Shown here in pieces: positions 1 through 6,900 of a stretch of 40,273 nucleotides of DNA. A program made the position numbers and the translations under genes. Numbering within the stretch: the stretch's first letter is position 1; every line of letters starts with the position of its first letter. The stretch comes from Gordonia desulfuricans NBRC 100010 (GTDB taxonomy: Bacteria; Actinomycetota; Actinomycetes; Mycobacteriales; Mycobacteriaceae): positions 1-40,273 of the forward strand of contig NZ_BCNF01000046.1 in assembly GCF_001485495.1 (NCBI RefSeq), in the 5' to 3' direction. The notes below the pieces were generated by a model that did no database searches, was not told the origin of the DNA, and worked only from the letters and a program-made list of their open reading frames with translations.

Positions 1-303
1 AACGTGGGGGGCAACGCCAACGTGGGGGACAACGCGGAAATCCTTGCGCCGCAACACGTCCTCACCATCGGCCCAATCGGCTCCGAGGGTGTCACTGTCA
101 CCCTGCACCGCACTGTCGACGGCCATGCCCTGCACGTCGGGTGCTGGCAGGACGGCACCATCGACGGACTCATGGCTGAGGTTGAGCGGCGACGGTCGGA
201 CCGTGAGGGCTGGGATGAGCGGTGGACGGCCGAATATGAGGCGCTGGTGCCGCTGCTTCGTTTGCGCGCCAACAGTTTCCACGCGGCGGTGGCGGATGTC
301 TGA
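1..303 (+). CDS. Hypothetical early phage protein, possibly 5'-truncated by the window edge
   Basis: The frame is open to the first base, so the true start may lie outside; the first start codon inside the window is GTG at 4. The protein of about 99 aa is acidic and has a Trp/Glu-rich C-terminal half. I recognise no domain. The first bases hold an imperfect direct repeat (AACGTGGGGG at 2-11 and 20-29), so the N-terminus repeats G-N-A-N-V-G-like residues. Its stop overlaps the start of the next gene, as is usual in a tightly packed phage early operon. Confidence 0.55.
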   Translation, partial: NVGGNANVGDNAEILAPQHVLTIGPIGSEGVTVTLHRTVDGHALHVGCWQDGTIDGLMAEVERRRSDREGWDERWTAEYEALVPLLRLRANSFHAAVADV

Positions 304-727
304 CTCAACGGATCGTGCGGACGAGCTACTGGCGGAACTCGGCGGGATCGAATGGCGCTACGCGTGGCCGAATGGTGAGCCTGATTGCGTTGGCACCGTG
401 CTCGACGGCGAGCACCCATTGTTTGCCGTCAGCGACGGTATTGCCGTTGCCGAGTCACACACTGCCGAGTTCATCGCCGCCGCACCGGAACTCGTGGCCG
501 CCCTTCGCGATGAGGTGAAGCGGCTGGAGGCGACCGTGGCAGGCCACGTCGGCGAGGTAGCAGCGATGGCCGACTGGCAGGCGAGAGCACGGCGGGTGAT
601 CAATGCGGCTGATGTCGTGTTTGAGCCAGTGCCACTTGGCAAGTCGGTGCACCATGAACTCGATCGCAAGCTGTCCGTTCTGCTCAACGCGCTGGTGTCG
701 GGCGACTTCCGGGAGGTGCAGTCGTGA
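296..727 (+). CDS. Hypothetical early phage protein
   Basis: This is a 143-aa protein starting at ATG 296, inside the end of the upstream gene. A start further upstream is open but would overlap that gene heavily. The middle (about residues 60-95) is Ala/Glu-rich and predicted helical, possibly a short coiled coil, and the rest is mixed. Its TGA overlaps the GTG of the next gene (GTGA at 724), which suggests translational coupling. Function is unknown; small proteins of this type are typical of actinophage early regions. Confidence 0.7.
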   Translation: MSDSTDRADELLAELGGIEWRYAWPNGEPDCVGTVLDGEHPLFAVSDGIAVAESHTAEFIAAAPELVAALRDEVKRLEATVAGHVGEVAAMADWQARARRVINAADVVFEPVPLGKSVHHELDRKLSVLLNALVSGDFREVQS

Positions 728-921
728 TCCATCGGTCGGCCGGTTTGGTGTCGGTGCAGGTGTTGTCGGAGGAGGAAGAGGAGGAGTGGGACGAGTTGCC
801 GTTGGCTGAGTGCGTGTCCCGAGTCCTCGCCGCGGATCCTGATTTGCCGCCAATCTCGGAGACGCAGGCCCAGATGATCCTGGATACCGTGCCATCCCCC
901 GCATCCTGGATCGGCGGTTAG
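724..921 (+). CDS. Small acidic hypothetical protein
   Basis: A 65-aa protein starts at GTG 724, overlapping the preceding stop by four bases. It carries a run of seven acidic residues near residue 17 followed by a Trp, giving a strongly acidic N-terminal half. No domain is recognised. The compact overlap on the left and the 2-base gap on the right support it as a real member of the early operon. Confidence 0.6.
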   Translation: MIHRSAGLVSVQVLSEEEEEEWDELPLAECVSRVLAADPDLPPISETQAQMILDTVPSPASWIGG

Positions 922-923
922 CT

Positions 924-1151
924 GTGGTCGCCAACGACGACATCGAGGCTCGCATCTCCTGGTTCCGCGGCGAGCTGCTGTCCATCGACGGCTACACCGC
1001 GTCAGGTCTGGCCCTGCACACCACCCGACATCGCGCCCCATCAGGCAAGTGGGTCGTCACCGGCGGCACGTCGACGACCGCTGACATCATCCTGCGCCGA
1101 CGACACGACATCGACGAGAGCACAGGGCAATACATGCTCGGAGTGGCGTGA
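924..1151 (+). CDS. Small hypothetical protein
   Basis: A 75-aa protein starts at GTG 924, two bases after the previous stop. The sequence suggests a small alpha/beta fold with alternating beta-type stretches in the C-terminal half, but no family is recognised. Its stop overlaps the ATG of the next gene. Confidence 0.6.
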   Translation: MVANDDIEARISWFRGELLSIDGYTASGLALHTTRHRAPSGKWVVTGGTSTTADIILRRRHDIDESTGQYMLGVA

Positions 1152-1447
1152 TGGCTGACTGGGAGTTGTTCGCGCTCGGCCGATCCGACTTCGGGATCTC
1201 CGGGGCGAAGAAGCGGCATCGGCAGGCGATGCAGGCCGACACGATCCTTGCGGCCGCCACAATCCTGCACTACTGCTGCGACATGTGGGCGCAAGCCGCG
1301 CACGGCGGCACCTACACCGCCATGGCCCGACGACACTGCGGGCCCGGAGCGGTCCGCCACATCGTGCACCTCGCCAACCAGCAGGCACTCATCAACGCAT
1401 GGGAGCAGGCACACAGCGAGGCAACGCTGTTCGGCGGTGGTGCGTGA
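1151..1447 (+). CDS. Hypothetical early phage protein
   Basis: A 98-aa, mostly helical protein. ATG 1151 is preferred over GTG 1148, which differs by one residue. The central helix contains two adjacent Cys residues and the C-terminal third is Ala/His-rich. No family is recognised. The gene is coupled by one-base stop/start overlaps on both sides. Confidence 0.65.
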   Translation: MADWELFALGRSDFGISGAKKRHRQAMQADTILAAATILHYCCDMWAQAAHGGTYTAMARRHCGPGAVRHIVHLANQQALINAWEQAHSEATLFGGGA

Positions 1448-1917
1448 TGGACGCAGAGTTCATCCTCAAGTCGCTCCGACGCCACCACCACACAGCCGCG
1501 ATCGTCCCCGAGATCACCATCGAGGACTTCGACCTGCCCGACACCAACGAACCGACAGACCACCTGTTCATGTCCGGGACCGGGACACCGGAGGGCCACA
1601 AGCTCAATCGGAGGATCGACGCCCTCATGTTCGAGTCACTCATCCGCACGGCCATCGAGATCAAGGTGTCTCGCGCCGACTTCAATCGCGACACGTACTG
1701 GAAGAGGCGAGCGTGGATGAGGGTCTGTCACCGATTCGTCTACGCGGTCCCGCACGACCTCAACGTGCAGGCCCCCGCCGGTTGTGGGCTGTGGCGCGTT
1801 GACGACCACGGGATAGTCACCGTCGCAACAAGAGCCGTCATCTCGAAAGTGCCAGACCCGCTACCGCAGACCGTTGTCCAACGACTGGCCTACAGAGCAG
1901 CACAAGGCGGTGCGTGA
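1447..1917 (+). CDS. MmcB-like PD-(D/E)XK superfamily DNA-repair/nuclease-like protein
   Basis: A 156-aa protein starting at ATG 1447. The core has the layout of the MmcB family: a conserved Asp (D58) in an R-R-I-D-A-L stretch, then E71-I-K73 followed by V-S-R-A-D-F, then a Tyr/Trp-rich segment and an F-V-Y-A-V-P strand. D58 and the E-x-K pair fit the catalytic site of the restriction-endonuclease fold. MmcB relatives are linked to DNA repair in bacteria. In a phage early operon a role in recombination or host-DNA processing is plausible but is inference. Confidence 0.72.
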   Translation: MDAEFILKSLRRHHHTAAIVPEITIEDFDLPDTNEPTDHLFMSGTGTPEGHKLNRRIDALMFESLIRTAIEIKVSRADFNRDTYWKRRAWMRVCHRFVYAVPHDLNVQAPAGCGLWRVDDHGIVTVATRAVISKVPDPLPQTVVQRLAYRAAQGGA

Positions 1918-2018
1918 TGGGTGTCGGCGACTTCCCGCGGTGCATCCGATGTGGGCGTGTGATCAACGCGTGGGGGCGCGTGTGTGCGGTGTGTTTGGCA
2001 ACGAGAAGAGAGGAGTGA
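1917..2018 (+). CDS. 33-aa zinc-ribbon miniprotein
   Basis: This short frame starts at ATG 1917, overlapping the preceding stop by one base, and ends two bases before the replication gene. It encodes two CxxC knuckles (C9/C12 and C23/C26) separated by ten residues, a minimal zinc-ribbon layout, and ends in a charged R-R-E-E tail. The last bases of the gene supply the AGAGAGGAG ribosome-binding site of the next gene. It may bind zinc and nucleic acid or act as a coupling peptide. Confidence 0.55.
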   Translation: MGVGDFPRCIRCGRVINAWGRVCAVCLATRREE

Positions 2019-2019
2019 A

Positions 2020-2913
2020 ATGCGCATCAGGTCAACGAAGCCCGAGTTTTGGAGATCGGCCCGAATAGCGTCCGTCCCATGGGATGCCAGACTCGTGCTC
2101 AAGGGGCTCGAATCCTATGTGGATGACAACGGGGTGGGCCGCGATGATATCGCATTGATCGTCGGCGACGTGTTCTCTCGCGACATGCTCGCGAACCCTC
2201 GCGAGACTGTCGCGAGGGTGTCTGAAGCTATTTCCCTTCTCCACCAAGCCGGATTGGTGTGGCGGTACGAGGCCGAAGGCGATCGTCTGATCTACATCTC
2301 CTGGTGGGAATCAATCCAGCGCATCGACCGACCAGGAAAGGGACGTTTGCCCAGGCCAGACGGCACAATCGATTACAAGTCGTCAGAAATTCGCGAGAGT
2401 GTCGCGAGCCCTCGCGAGAGTGTCGCGCCTGGAACAGGGGAACAGGGGAACAGGGGAACAGGGGAACAGGGATCTCCTCCCGCAGTTTCTGACGTTCCCT
2501 CACCAGCGCGCGTGAGCGCGGAAATCGTGCGCGCCCAAGATCCGTCACGCGGCACCTCCCGAGCGAGCAAACGTCTCGCCGAGCTCAACTCCACCGCCCG
2601 CAGCTCTCAGGCCGACGAGTTCGCCCGAGCGTTCGGCCAATGGGCCGGCGGGGGAATCCCTCAGCAGACGCTCATCGAGATCGCCCAGGAGGTTGACCCG
2701 CTGATCGCCGACGGCATCGATGCCCGACAGATCGCCGACGGCATCAAGCGCTGGCACGCATCCGACCGGCTCTACCCGTCGCAGATCCCCACCTTCGTCG
2801 CCAAGGCGGCCAGAAGACCCGACGGCGCGCAGACCAAGGCCACCCAGCGCGCCGCCGACACCCTCACCATCGCCGACCAACTCATCGCCGAGTTCACCCA
2901 GGAGATCGCATGA
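2020..2913 (+). CDS. Phage replication-initiation-like protein (N-terminal winged helix)
   Basis: A 297-aa protein starting at ATG 2020, seven bases from a strong AGAGAGGAG site. Residues 1-115 look like the DNA-binding N-terminus of phage replisome organisers, starting R-S-x-K-P-E-F-W and containing a helix-turn-helix-like stretch with S-W-W-E-S-I-Q. A low-complexity linker (about residues 120-170), rich in Ser/Pro/Gly/Gln, is followed by a helical C-terminal domain with A-x-Q-I-A-D-G-I-K-R-W, resembling DnaD-type or helicase-loader-interacting domains. The gene contains two phased TCGCGA arrays, as in phages whose origin lies inside the initiator gene (lambda O is the known case). The next gene overlaps by four bases. 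Confidence 0.7.
   Translation: MRIRSTKPEFWRSARIASVPWDARLVLKGLESYVDDNGVGRDDIALIVGDVFSRDMLANPRETVARVSEAISLLHQAGLVWRYEAEGDRLIYISWWESIQRIDRPGKGRLPRPDGTIDYKSSEIRESVASPRESVAPGTGEQGNRGTGEQGSPPAVSDVPSPARVSAEIVRAQDPSRGTSRASKRLAELNSTARSSQADEFARAFGQWAGGGIPQQTLIEIAQEVDPLIADGIDARQIADGIKRWHASDRLYPSQIPTFVAKAARRPDGAQTKATQRAADTLTIADQLIAEFTQEIA
2178..2428. repeat. Two arrays of helically phased TCGCGA repeats (candidate origin iterons)
   Basis: TCGCGA occurs at 2178, 2189, 2199 and 2210, then at 2391, 2402 and 2412, with a TCGCGC variant at 2423. Spacing is 11, 10, 11 in both arrays, so every site lies on the same helix face, and the arrays are 213 bases apart. They sit in the DNA-binding and linker part of the replication gene. 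The motif is palindromic, so each site could bind a dimer. Confidence 0.65.
2431..2470. repeat. Five tandem copies of GGAACAGG
   Basis: There are five perfect 8-bp units, directly after the second TCGCGA array and inside the coding sequence. The repeat encodes a Gly/Thr/Glu/Gln/Asn-rich linker. Because 8 is not a multiple of 3, loss or gain of one unit would shift the frame. Confidence 0.9.
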
Positions 2914-3416
2914 CCACCAACCCGCCAGACTGGGCGATCAAGGCCGCAGGAGCGGCCCTCTCCAGGGCCGAGATCTTCGACGACCGCGTCACCGCCGACC
3001 GGGCCCGCATCCTCGCCTGGGCCGAAGCCCTCGCCACGTACGGGATCGAGCAGGCCGACGCCATCGCAGCCGTCACAGCGCACTACCAGCGCGCCGGAGC
3101 CGACACTCCCAAGCCGGGGGATGTCATCGCCGAGGCCCGCAAGATCCGAGCCGAGCGAGCCGAACGCGAGAAAGCCGAAGCCGTGTCCGCATTGCCGACC
3201 GCCGTAGTGCCCCCTGATCGACAGCTGGGCGGCCTACCGATCGCCAACGTGGATGGAGAGCCCATCTGGGACGCATACGAGGAACACGGGGCAATCAGCC
3301 GCATCTGCCCGACGTGCGACGCCCAGCCGAACGAGGGGTGCGTCAACCTCGCCACCGGTGGCGACCGCAAGATCCCGTGCGTCGCACGGCTCAAGACACC
3401 GCGAGGTGCAGCGTGA
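2910..3416 (+). CDS. Replication-associated protein with C-terminal Cys motif
   Basis: A 168-aa protein starting at ATG 2910, overlapping the initiator stop. Residues 1-95 are helical and charged. The C-terminus has C-P-T-C, then a Cys in E-G-C and another in P-C, ending in an A-R-L-K stretch; this resembles small zinc-binding motifs seen in many actinophage proteins. Position directly after the initiator suggests a helicase-loader or accessory role, which is inference. The stop overlaps the next gene. Confidence 0.6.
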   Translation: MTTNPPDWAIKAAGAALSRAEIFDDRVTADRARILAWAEALATYGIEQADAIAAVTAHYQRAGADTPKPGDVIAEARKIRAERAEREKAEAVSALPTAVVPPDRQLGGLPIANVDGEPIWDAYEEHGAISRICPTCDAQPNEGCVNLATGGDRKIPCVARLKTPRGAA

Positions 3417-3826
3417 CCGTCGTCATCACCCTGCCGTTCAGTCGGCCACCCCTGCGACCCAACGAGCGCCCCCACTGGGCGCGGAAGGCACGCATCATCA
3501 AGCAGATGCGGGAGATGGCCGCCATCCAGGCGAGGCTGGCCAAGGTCGGACCACAGGAACCCTCGGTGGTCACTGCCATCTGGCACGCCCCCGACCGCCG
3601 CCGCCGCGACACCAGCAGCCTCGACCTGCTCATCAAGGCCAGCATCGACGGACTCGTAGACGCAGGACTCTGGCCCGACGACAACCCGGCGCACGTCGTC
3701 GAGACACGATGCCGGGTCATCCCTGGGCCCAGCACCTCACCGCGCATCGAACTGCACATCACCCCAGCCGACACCGCCGACCTCGAGCTCGCCGACCGAT
3801 ACCAGCGCGAAGGAGACCACCAGTGA
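3413..3826 (+). CDS. RusA-like Holliday-junction resolvase
   Basis: A 137-aa protein from GTG 3413. It follows the RusA pattern: an N-terminal beta strand with P-x-R-P-N-E-R-P-H-W, a basic helix, then D-x-x-S-L-D-L-L-I-K and D-G-L-V-D-A-G-L-W-P-D-D, with the acidic residues of the active site (D64, D75 and the DD pair near 81). RusA enzymes are dimeric metal-dependent endonucleases that cut four-way junctions. In phages they resolve branched replication and recombination intermediates before packaging. Length is close to the usual 120-140 aa. Confidence 0.85.
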   Translation: MTVVITLPFSRPPLRPNERPHWARKARIIKQMREMAAIQARLAKVGPQEPSVVTAIWHAPDRRRRDTSSLDLLIKASIDGLVDAGLWPDDNPAHVVETRCRVIPGPSTSPRIELHITPADTADLELADRYQREGDHQ

Positions 3827-4035
3827 ACATCCTCAATCGGATTGCGTCTTGGCGCCCAATCCATCGCGTAATGCACTGGTGCTGCGAGGTTCCCGTCATT
3901 GCGTTCGTGGACGGCGGCGAACCAGGAAGTCGGGTCACCGGGTATCTCGTGGTCGACGGCATCCACGTCGACTTCACGGGCACCATCATCGACCCAGAGG
4001 CGCCATTCGAGGGCGACGAGGAGGACCACGCATGA
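3823..4035 (+). CDS. Small hypothetical protein
   Basis: A 70-aa protein from GTG 3823, overlapping the resolvase stop. The second half is beta-rich and the C-terminus is acidic. No family is recognised. Four-base overlaps with both neighbours support coupled translation. Confidence 0.6.
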   Translation: MNILNRIASWRPIHRVMHWCCEVPVIAFVDGGEPGSRVTGYLVVDGIHVDFTGTIIDPEAPFEGDEEDHA

Positions 4036-4460
4036 ACATCACGACCGAACTCGACAACGGCGGCCGCATGCCATCCCGCGCGCACGGCTGGGACGCAGGA
4101 GCCGACCTCCACGCCAGCCATGCGGCAGTCATCCACAGGGGGAGGACAGTGCTCGTCGGAACCGGTGTGCACGTCGACATCCCACCCGGATACGCGGGAT
4201 TCATCCACTCCAGATCCGGTCTCGCCGCGCGGCATTCCGTGTTCGTGCTGAACGCTCCTGGGGTGATCGACTGCGGTTACACCGGCGAGCTGAAGGTGAT
4301 CCTGCACAACGCGGGCGGCTATGACTACCAGGTCGATGCTGGTGATCGGATCGCGCAACTCATCGTGTCCCGCGTCGAGATCGTCACCTTCACGCGGGGC
4401 GAGATCGTCCGGTCAAGTCCGCGCGGTGCCAACGGATTCGGAAGCACAGGTGCCCGATGA
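4032..4460 (+). CDS. dut: Deoxyuridine triphosphatase, trimeric type
   Basis: A 142-aa protein from ATG 4032. All five motifs of trimeric dUTPases are visible: A-G-A-D-L near residue 22, R-S-G-L-A near 64, the sugar-binding N-A-P-G-V-I-D-C-G-Y-T-G-E-L, G-D-R-I-A-Q-L-I near 111, and the C-terminal Gly-rich motif V with N-G-F-G-S-T-G. It hydrolyses dUTP to dUMP and pyrophosphate in the cytoplasm, which limits uracil incorporation during phage replication. Length is normal and no key residue is missing. Confidence 0.95.
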   Translation: MNITTELDNGGRMPSRAHGWDAGADLHASHAAVIHRGRTVLVGTGVHVDIPPGYAGFIHSRSGLAARHSVFVLNAPGVIDCGYTGELKVILHNAGGYDYQVDAGDRIAQLIVSRVEIVTFTRGEIVRSSPRGANGFGSTGAR

Positions 4461-4639
4461 TCGAGTACGCAATCCGGCACACGAAGTCGGGGCGAGTCCT
4501 CGGTCAGGCCGGCGGAGGAACGTTCAGTACACGGGAGCAAGCACAAGACGAGGCCGACCGTGTCACTCAGGTCAGCACATCGCCGTGGGAAGTGGTCGAA
4601 CGGCACATCTCCGACTGGGTACAGGCAGGTGCCCAATGA
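4457..4639 (+). CDS. Small hypothetical protein
   Basis: A 60-aa protein from ATG 4457, overlapping the dut stop by four bases. A short beta hairpin is followed by a helix (S-T-R-E-Q-A-Q-D-E-A) and a C-terminal strand. The layout resembles small phage proteins with a single beta-beta-alpha-beta unit, but no family is assigned. Confidence 0.65.
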   Translation: MIEYAIRHTKSGRVLGQAGGGTFSTREQAQDEADRVTQVSTSPWEVVERHISDWVQAGAQ

Positions 4640-5337
4640 TCAACCCCGAGGATCGTGTGCTCGACGACATCGATCGCCTCGTCGATGAGCAACTCGCACA
4701 AGAGTCGTCCGGGTATGACCACAACGTGAACCAGCCGCGGTGTTGGCACTGTGGCCGGGACTGGCATGGCATGCCGTTGACCAGCCGGATCGAGTATCTA
4801 CGCATGGTCGCCGCGGTCGGCTACAGCGTCGACCGGGAGTTGGCCGAGTACCGGGCGGAAGAGGACGACTCCGAACTGCTGTGTCCTGGGTCGACATTCA
4901 TCGGACCGCGACGACCAACCACACGCGACCAGATGAAGGCGCACGCGTTGCGGACGAGCCGCGGCACGATCATCGACTTCAATATCACGCCCGGCTCAGA
5001 AGCCGTAGCGCAGTACCGCGAGGCGTGGGAAGGGTGGGAAAGGATGACGGAAGCGGTCACTGCTGCCAGAGACCCGATCCGGTGGGCGTTCAACCAGATC
5101 GGCGACGCATTCCGCAGCCTCGAACAGATCATCGGGGCGCCGGAGCGGCAACCCCGATTCCGGCACGGCGCGGTGGCGATTGATCGGGATGTCGTTCTGC
5201 TCCGAGACCTCGCCGACGACGTCTCCGTGGATGCCGCCGATCCCGGGCCCGACACCCCGCAACAGCGTGCCCTCCCACGACCATCCACCACCCCACCCAT
5301 GTGGACAGCCCGCGCCGACGGACGGAGACGGCGATGA
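4636..5337 (+). CDS. Hypothetical protein with CWHC motif
   Basis: A 233-aa protein from ATG 4636. Near residue 35 there is C-W-H-C-G-R-D-W-H, a possible half zinc knuckle; a lone Cys follows near residue 82. The C-terminal half is helical, and the end is rich in Pro and Arg. I do not recognise the family. Four-base overlaps link it to both neighbours. Confidence 0.6.
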   Translation: MINPEDRVLDDIDRLVDEQLAQESSGYDHNVNQPRCWHCGRDWHGMPLTSRIEYLRMVAAVGYSVDRELAEYRAEEDDSELLCPGSTFIGPRRPTTRDQMKAHALRTSRGTIIDFNITPGSEAVAQYREAWEGWERMTEAVTAARDPIRWAFNQIGDAFRSLEQIIGAPERQPRFRHGAVAIDRDVVLLRDLADDVSVDAADPGPDTPQQRALPRPSTTPPMWTARADGRRRR

Positions 5338-6011
5338 CCGACCGCAGTGGACTCTTCCTCGACCGCCACGGACAGAAGCGGCTGTGCGCAACGCTGCTCA
5401 CCATCGAGCAACACCTCGACGACCTCGCCGACGCCATCACCCGACAGTCCCGACCCACCCGCCCCGACACCACCGCGTACCGCCGGCGCAAGAAACTCGA
5501 CGGCCGAGCACCCGGTGACGAAGGCGCCCAGCACGTCGCCGACGGACTGAGCGCCACACTCACCACCGCCATCCGCCATGTGTGCGAGACCAGAGCACTC
5601 GCCATCCCCGCCGGATGTAGGTCAATGGTCGGCATGTGCCGATGGTTGCGCGCCAACATCATCACCTTCGCCATGACCGAGGGATGCACCGACTGGGCGG
5701 GCGACATCGAGGCGTGGGGTCAGCGCGTCCTGGCCGTCATCGACCTGCCACCCGACGACTACACCCGGATCGACGAAGCCCGGGTGCAGGCGGCCAACCG
5801 GCAGTGGGTGACACTCTCGACGATCGATGTCGTGGCACGCCGGCTCGGAGACCTCGGCCAGGGGCTCAACGAACGTCGGCTGCGCACACTGATCAGCCGA
5901 GACCTCATCACCCCCGACCGCGAGGACCCCGACAGTGGCACGAAGTTCTACTGCCTGGGCGATGTCCTCGACGCCCACCATCGACACGCCCGCCGCAGAC
6001 GGGCAGGCTGA
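5334..6011 (+). CDS. Hypothetical DNA-binding-like protein
   Basis: A 225-aa protein from ATG 5334. The first two thirds are helical and contain an internal Cys- and Arg-rich stretch. Residues about 155-205 read like a winged-helix or MerR-type helix-turn-helix: V-T-L-S-T-I-D-V-V-A-R-R-L, then N-E-R-R-L-R-T-L-I and a strand ending in Y-C-L-G-D-V-L-D. It is the last gene before a promoter-like region and could act in early/late control, which is inference. The C-terminal tail is very basic. Confidence 0.55.
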   Translation: MTDRSGLFLDRHGQKRLCATLLTIEQHLDDLADAITRQSRPTRPDTTAYRRRKKLDGRAPGDEGAQHVADGLSATLTTAIRHVCETRALAIPAGCRSMVGMCRWLRANIITFAMTEGCTDWAGDIEAWGQRVLAVIDLPPDDYTRIDEARVQAANRQWVTLSTIDVVARRLGDLGQGLNERRLRTLISRDLITPDREDPDSGTKFYCLGDVLDAHHRHARRRRAG

Positions 6012-6084
6012 CCCCTTACGTCAGGGGTCAGTGCTAGGCTTGCGCCTGAGCGACCGATGACCCCGCAAGGGCTCGGTCGCTCAG
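6009..6084 (+). promoter_or_regulatory. Inverted repeat, extended -10 element and 12-bp hairpin
   Basis: A perfect 8-bp inverted repeat (TGACCCCT, 6009-6016; AGGGGTCA, 6023-6030) is followed at once by TGCTAGGCT (6032-6040), which fits the extended -10 pattern TGnTAnnnT. A perfect 12-bp stem (6046-6057 with 6073-6084) starts just where transcription would begin and is followed by TCGTTT. This could be a late promoter with an operator and an attenuator hairpin. Confidence 0.45.
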
Positions 6085-6110
6085 TCGTTTCCGGACCGAG
6101 GGACGCGCCA

Positions 6111-6422
6111 GTGCCACCACGCAAGACCACCACGCAACGCGGACTCGGATGGCGACACCAACGCGACCGAGAACGACTCCTGCGCAACCACGTCGACGGC
6201 ACGCCCTGCTGGTGGTGCGGAGAGCCCATGCACCGCACCCAAGCCCTCGACGCCGACCACAGCAACCCCCGCGACAAAGGCGGCACCAAGGCCGACCGCC
6301 TGCTCCACGCTCCCTGCAACCGAGCACGCGGCAACGGCGACAGAGACCACCTGAGGCCGGCCCTGACCGGCACCCCCACCGAGCGCGACGACCGCGCCCA
6401 ATGGCTCCTCCTGCCCTGGTAG
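6111..6422 (+). CDS. HNH endonuclease
   Basis: A 103-aa protein. GTG 6111 is chosen because GAGGGA lies six bases upstream; an ATG at 6057 would place the start inside the hairpin. It has C33-x-x-C36, then A-D-H50 with N52, a K-G-G turn, and L-L-H66-A-P-C69-N70-x-x-R-G, the layout of HNH nucleases that use a CxxC/HxxC zinc site. In long-tailed phages an HNH gene next to terminase often takes part in packaging or cos cutting; the position here fits. Confidence 0.85.
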   Translation: MPPRKTTTQRGLGWRHQRDRERLLRNHVDGTPCWWCGEPMHRTQALDADHSNPRDKGGTKADRLLHAPCNRARGNGDRDHLRPALTGTPTERDDRAQWLLLPW

Positions 6423-6441
6423 AGACCACCTCAGACCCCCA

Positions 6442-6504
6442 CCCCCCTCCAATCATCGGAGGGGGGTCACCCTGACCCTCCGGTCGGCCAGTCAGGCGTT
6501 TTTT
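6442..6504 (+). terminator. Two hairpins between HNH and terminase genes, second with T6
   Basis: A perfect 10-bp stem of ACCCCCCTCC (6442-6451) with GGAGGGGGGT (6459-6468) is followed by a CCTGAC/GTCAGG stem (6472-6477 and 6491-6496) and TTTTTT at 6499-6504. The second looks like an intrinsic terminator. The strongly G/C-asymmetric first stem lies where a cos site would be expected. Confidence 0.5.
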
Positions 6505-6570
6505 ACGGGCGGCCGGGACTCACGTGCGAGACGCCCGGGCTGCTGAGCCCCGACCCGCCAAGGAGGCATC

Positions 6571-6900
6571 GTGACGATCCCTCTGATCGGTGCCGGCGGA
6601 CAGGCGCTGTACGACTCGCTGTCGCAGGACGGCGATCCGGCGAGCCTGACGGCGCTGATCACCGAGGCTGCGCGGGCGAAGGACCGCCTCGATCGGCTGC
6701 ACGCGCTGATGGCCGGCGACGACAACGTGTGGATGCACCTGGTGCCGAGTCGCGGCAACGCGGAGGTGCTGGAGATCCGCATGGATGCGGCGCCGCAGGA
6801 GGCTCGCCAGTTGGCGACGGTGTTCCGCCAGTTGCTGGTGGAGATCGACAGGCGTCGCGGAGGGGATGAGCAAGGGTCGGATGACCTCGATGGCATCTGA
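6571..6900 (+). CDS. Probable small terminase-like protein
   Basis: A 109-aa, largely helical protein from GTG 6571 with an AAGGAGG site five to seven bases upstream. It precedes the large terminase and overlaps it. The sequence (D-G-D-P-A-S-L-T-A-L-I, then a helical pair and a C-terminal acidic tail) resembles proteins found at this place in actinophages. The assignment rests mainly on position; no classical helix-turn-helix of TerS is obvious. Confidence 0.55.
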   Translation: MTIPLIGAGGQALYDSLSQDGDPASLTALITEAARAKDRLDRLHALMAGDDNVWMHLVPSRGNAEVLEIRMDAAPQEARQLATVFRQLLVEIDRRRGGDEQGSDDLDGI

